Origin: Halobacteriales archaeon QH_8_67_36
GTDB taxonomy: Archaea; Halobacteriota; Halobacteria; Halobacteriales; Haloarculaceae
Assembly (NCBI GenBank): GCA_003021755.1
Contig: PXQZ01000078.1
Coordinates: forward strand, 1-7,029
Direction: 5' to 3'
Length of the DNA stretch: 7,029 bases
Part shown: piece by piece, positions 5,579-7,029 of the stretch
How positions within the stretch are numbered: the first letter of the stretch is position 1
Layout of the letters: each line of letters opens with the position of its first letter
Made by a program: the position numbers and the translations under genes
Notes under the pieces: generated by a model
What the model was told of the DNA's origin: nothing
Database searches by the model: none
What the model saw: only the letters and a program-made list of their open reading frames with translations

Positions 5579-5901
5579 TGGTCGAGGACCGCATTACCGA
5601 CGGCAAGCGCATCGGTCAGCTGTTCGCCTCGGAGCTGACGGGGCTGGAACGGGGGCCGCTGGGCGCGGTGTCAGTCGAAGATTCCGAGCCGGATGTCGAG
5701 CCGACGGACGGGGGCGCGTTCGCTTTCCGCGTCGTCGCCGACGGCGAGGAAATCGGGCGTGTCAGGGTGACCGAGACGACGGCGCGCCTGGAACTGGCGG
5801 CGACGACGTTCGAGAGCGAGCGCGAGGACTGTGACGGATGTCTACGCGGTGCCGGCCAGCGTCTCGCTGGTCCAGGCGATGAAGCCGGTCAGCACGAGTG
5901 A
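5578..5901 (+). CDS. Small hypothetical protein coupled to the DUF2240-type gene
   Basis: The predicted protein is 107 aa, acidic and soluble. I do not recognise a named family, although the opening MVEDRITDGKRIGQLFASEL resembles small haloarchaeal proteins found next to DUF2240 genes. The start is well supported: the ATG overlaps the upstream TGA (TGATG) and GGAGG lies 7 bases before it (5566-5570). Codons are GC3-rich up to about residue 84. After that, A/T-ending codons become frequent (tgt, gga, tgt, cta, ggt, cgt) and residues 89-107 are encoded opposite the last 20 codons of the convergent membrane gene. The tail also contains a CxxC (DCDGC, 85-89 region). The C-terminal 20 or so residues may therefore be a recent read-through extension and not conserved protein. 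The role is unknown. Confidence 0.68.
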   Translation: MVEDRITDGKRIGQLFASELTGLERGPLGAVSVEDSEPDVEPTDGGAFAFRVVADGEEIGRVRVTETTARLELAATTFESEREDCDGCLRGAGQRLAGPGDEAGQHE

Positions 5902-6318
5902 GGCCCCGACGAACGCGAGCGTCGCGGCCATCGCCAGCACGACGGTCGACCGCCCGAGTGGGGAGCCAAGCGCCATCACCACGGGGGAGAGCGTGATACA
6001 CAGCGAGCCGGCGGCGACCGCCTGGCGCTGCTTGTGCGAGAGGTTCACGCCAATGTGGAAACGGGAGCCCTCGGGGGGGTCCGGCGCGGCGAGGCCGACA
6101 CAGAACAACGGCACGCTCACGAACACGAGCGTAGCGGCGACGGCGTTCGACCGGAAGGCCCACTGGCCGGTCGCCGGGGCGATAGACAGCAGTGCACCGA
6201 CGGTGAGAAGGGCGGAGCCGACGACGACTCCGACGGGCCTGAGTCGCGAGTCCGCCAGCGCTTCGCCCAGGTCCGGGAGCGTCTCCGCGACCTGTCCCAC
6301 GTGCAGGGAACGGTCCAT
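5842..6318 (-). CDS. Predicted four-helix integral membrane protein, unknown function
   Basis: The 158-aa protein has four hydrophobic segments at about 28-48, 58-78, 100-118 and 123-148, separated by short polar loops; the middle loop is PDPPEGSRFHIGVNLSHKQRQ (80-100 region). There is no signal peptide beyond the first helix, and no catalytic or ligand motif that I recognise. The N-terminal 27 residues are polar and probably cytoplasmic. It is likely a small haloarchaeal membrane protein of unknown role. ATG 6318 is the first Met of the open frame, and an AT-rich box (AGTATTT, 6350-6344) lies 26-32 bases upstream, which fits a leaderless transcript. It is divergent from pyrF, sharing its promoter region, and its 3' end overlaps the convergent hypothetical gene by 60 bp. 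Confidence 0.75.
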   Translation of the reverse strand: MDRSLHVGQVAETLPDLGEALADSRLRPVGVVVGSALLTVGALLSIAPATGQWAFRSNAVAATLVFVSVPLFCVGLAAPDPPEGSRFHIGVNLSHKQRQAVAAGSLCITLSPVVMALGSPLGRSTVVLAMAATLAFVGASLVLTGFIAWTSETLAGTA

Positions 6319-6343
6319 ACCGAAGCTGTTCTCACACTGCGTG

Positions 6344-6350
6344 AAATACT
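6344..6350 (-). promoter_or_regulatory. TATA-like box for the membrane protein gene
   Basis: AGTATTT on the - strand is centred about 28 bases before ATG 6318, so transcription would start at or next to the start codon, as in many haloarchaeal leaderless mRNAs. Confidence 0.4.
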
Positions 6351-6362
6351 ACTGGCCCAAAT

Positions 6363-6376
6363 TATCACCAGTGATA
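6363..6376. promoter_or_regulatory. Palindrome TATCAC-CA-GTGATA in the divergent promoter region
   Basis: Perfect 6-bp arms surround a 2-bp centre. Flanking CTGGC (6352-6356) and GCCAG (6377-6381) form an outer, asymmetrically spaced pair. The site lies between the putative promoters of the membrane gene and pyrF, about 60 bases before pyrF. Dyads of this size are typical of dimeric regulators; the identity of the regulator is unknown. Confidence 0.4.
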
Positions 6377-6400
6377 GCCAGGTCACGCCGGCCGAGAGGG

Positions 6401-6412
6401 AAACGCTTGTAT
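6401..6412 (+). promoter_or_regulatory. Putative BRE/TATA element of pyrF
   Basis: The sequence aaacgcttgtat places TTGTAT about 25-29 bases before ATG 6436, consistent with a leaderless pyrF transcript. The box is degenerate; an alternative AT-rich stretch is AAATTAT at 6359-6365. Confidence 0.35.
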
Positions 6413-6435
6413 CCGTCCCCGTCGGCCCGGTAGAT

Positions 6436-7029
6436 ATGCACTTTTTCGACCGGCTGGCCGACCGCATCGCGGCGGCCGACAGCGTCGTCTCGGTGGGGTT
6501 AGACCCCGACCCGGACCGGCTGCCCGACGCCATGGCCGACGCCGACCTGCCCCGCTGGCAGTTCAACCGTCGGATTATCGACGCGACCCACGAACACGCC
6601 GCCTGCTACAAGCCCAACGCCGCTTTCTATGAAGACCCCGATGGCTGGCGGGCGCTGCGAGAAACCATCGCGTACGCACATGGGAAAAACGTCCCCGTAC
6701 TGCTGGACGCCAAACGGGGCGACATCGGCAACACGGCCCACCAGTACGCGGAGATGCTCTCCGACGAGGACGGCCCCGCGGCCGACGCTATCACCGTCAA
6801 CCCCTTCCTCGGGTGGGACTCACTCGAACCGTTCCTTCGGCGCGCCGAGAAGGGCGTGTTCATTCTCGGCCGGACGTCGAATCCGGGCGGCGCGGACCTG
6901 CAGGACCTCGAACTGGCCTCCGGTGAGAAGCTCTACGAGCGGGTGGTTCACCTCGCGGACCGCTGGAACGACAACGGCAACGTCGGCCTCGTCGTCGGCG
7001 CGACCAACCCCGAGGAACTCGGGGCGATT
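6436..7029 (+). CDS. pyrF: Orotidine 5'-phosphate decarboxylase, 3' end outside window
   Basis: It converts OMP to UMP, the last step of de novo pyrimidine synthesis in the cytoplasm. The first 198 codons are present and the frame is still open at the window edge. Features of the type-2 OMP decarboxylase (Mycobacterium-like PyrF, usually about 270-280 aa) are visible: SVGLDPDPDRL (19-29), FNRRIID and CYKPNAAFYE (57-66) with Lys59, and the catalytic DAKRGDIGNTA (91-101) carrying the Asp91-Lys93-Asp96 triad. TVNPFLGWDSL (120-130), ILGRTSNPGGADLQDLEL (143-160) and VVGATNPEEL (187-196) also fit. The ATG at 6436 gives the expected short N-terminus (MHFFDRL). The gene is divergent from the membrane protein gene, with a palindrome about 60 bases upstream. 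No sign of damage is seen in the part available. Confidence 0.95.
   Translation, partial: MHFFDRLADRIAAADSVVSVGLDPDPDRLPDAMADADLPRWQFNRRIIDATHEHAACYKPNAAFYEDPDGWRALRETIAYAHGKNVPVLLDAKRGDIGNTAHQYAEMLSDEDGPAADAITVNPFLGWDSLEPFLRRAEKGVFILGRTSNPGGADLQDLELASGEKLYERVVHLADRWNDNGNVGLVVGATNPEELGAI

Noticed and set aside
5799..5834. Alternative ending of the small hypothetical gene in another frame (stop TGA 5832-5834)
   Set aside because: The alternative frame has poorer GC3 codons over this stretch than the annotated frame, so a specific frameshift cannot be claimed without orthologues.
1..7029. CRISPR array, transposase, defence or toxin-antitoxin genes
   Set aside because: No regularly spaced repeats of suitable length and no protein motifs of these classes were seen. 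Apart from the palindromic element, the window looks like core chromosome.

Overview
The window looks like a haloarchaeal chromosome segment. It is GC-rich with strong GC3 bias, its proteins are acidic (many Asp/Glu), it carries archaea-specific genes (ribosomal protein S8e, a DUF2240-type protein, an AbrB-PhoU fusion), and it has AT-rich TATA-like boxes with very short or absent leaders. A Haloarcula/Halomicrobium-like member of the Haloarculaceae is my best guess from protein resemblance, but the sequence alone does not fix the genus.

Layout. Positions 1-199 are a non-coding leader with a weak hairpin/T-run and a TATA-like box. At 200-1198 (+) is a PhoU-type phosphate regulator with an N-terminal AbrB-like DNA-binding domain. 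Its stop codon interlocks, within a single CTAG, with the stop of a convergent polyphosphate kinase gene (ppk, - strand, body 1195-3549). A metallophosphoesterase of the ApaH/PPP type (3610-4323, -) lies directly upstream of ppk; the original ppk start overlaps its stop (GTGA). A 184-bp gap (4324-4507) holds an AT-rich promoter, two copies of a 12-bp GC-rich repeat and a T-run. Next is rps8e (4508-4879, -). The 258-bp gap between rps8e and a divergent two-gene unit contains a roughly 133-bp nested imperfect palindrome. The divergent unit is a DUF2240-type gene (5138-5578, +) overlapping a small hypothetical gene (5578-5901, +). A four-helix membrane protein gene (5842-6318, -) converges on and overlaps the latter. 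Finally pyrF (6436 to beyond the window, +) is divergent from the membrane gene across a short promoter region with a TATCAC-CA-GTGATA palindrome.

Functionally, the left half is a phosphate-themed cluster: a PhoU-domain regulator, the polyphosphate polymerase and a phosphoesterase. The right half is housekeeping: translation (S8e) and pyrimidine synthesis (PyrF).

The most notable observation is that ppk is broken near its 5' end. The expected N-terminus starts at GTG 3613 with a good Shine-Dalgarno sequence, runs 22 codons and hits a stop. The rest of the enzyme continues in another frame, and about 17 residues of the conserved first helix (the ELSWL-type motif) are missing. This fits a deletion of about 50 bp in an otherwise intact gene, or a sequence error. 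I saw no evidence of a defence system, CRISPR array, tRNA or transposase gene. The other points of interest are the palindromic element upstream of rps8e, the paired 12-bp repeats, and candidate operators.
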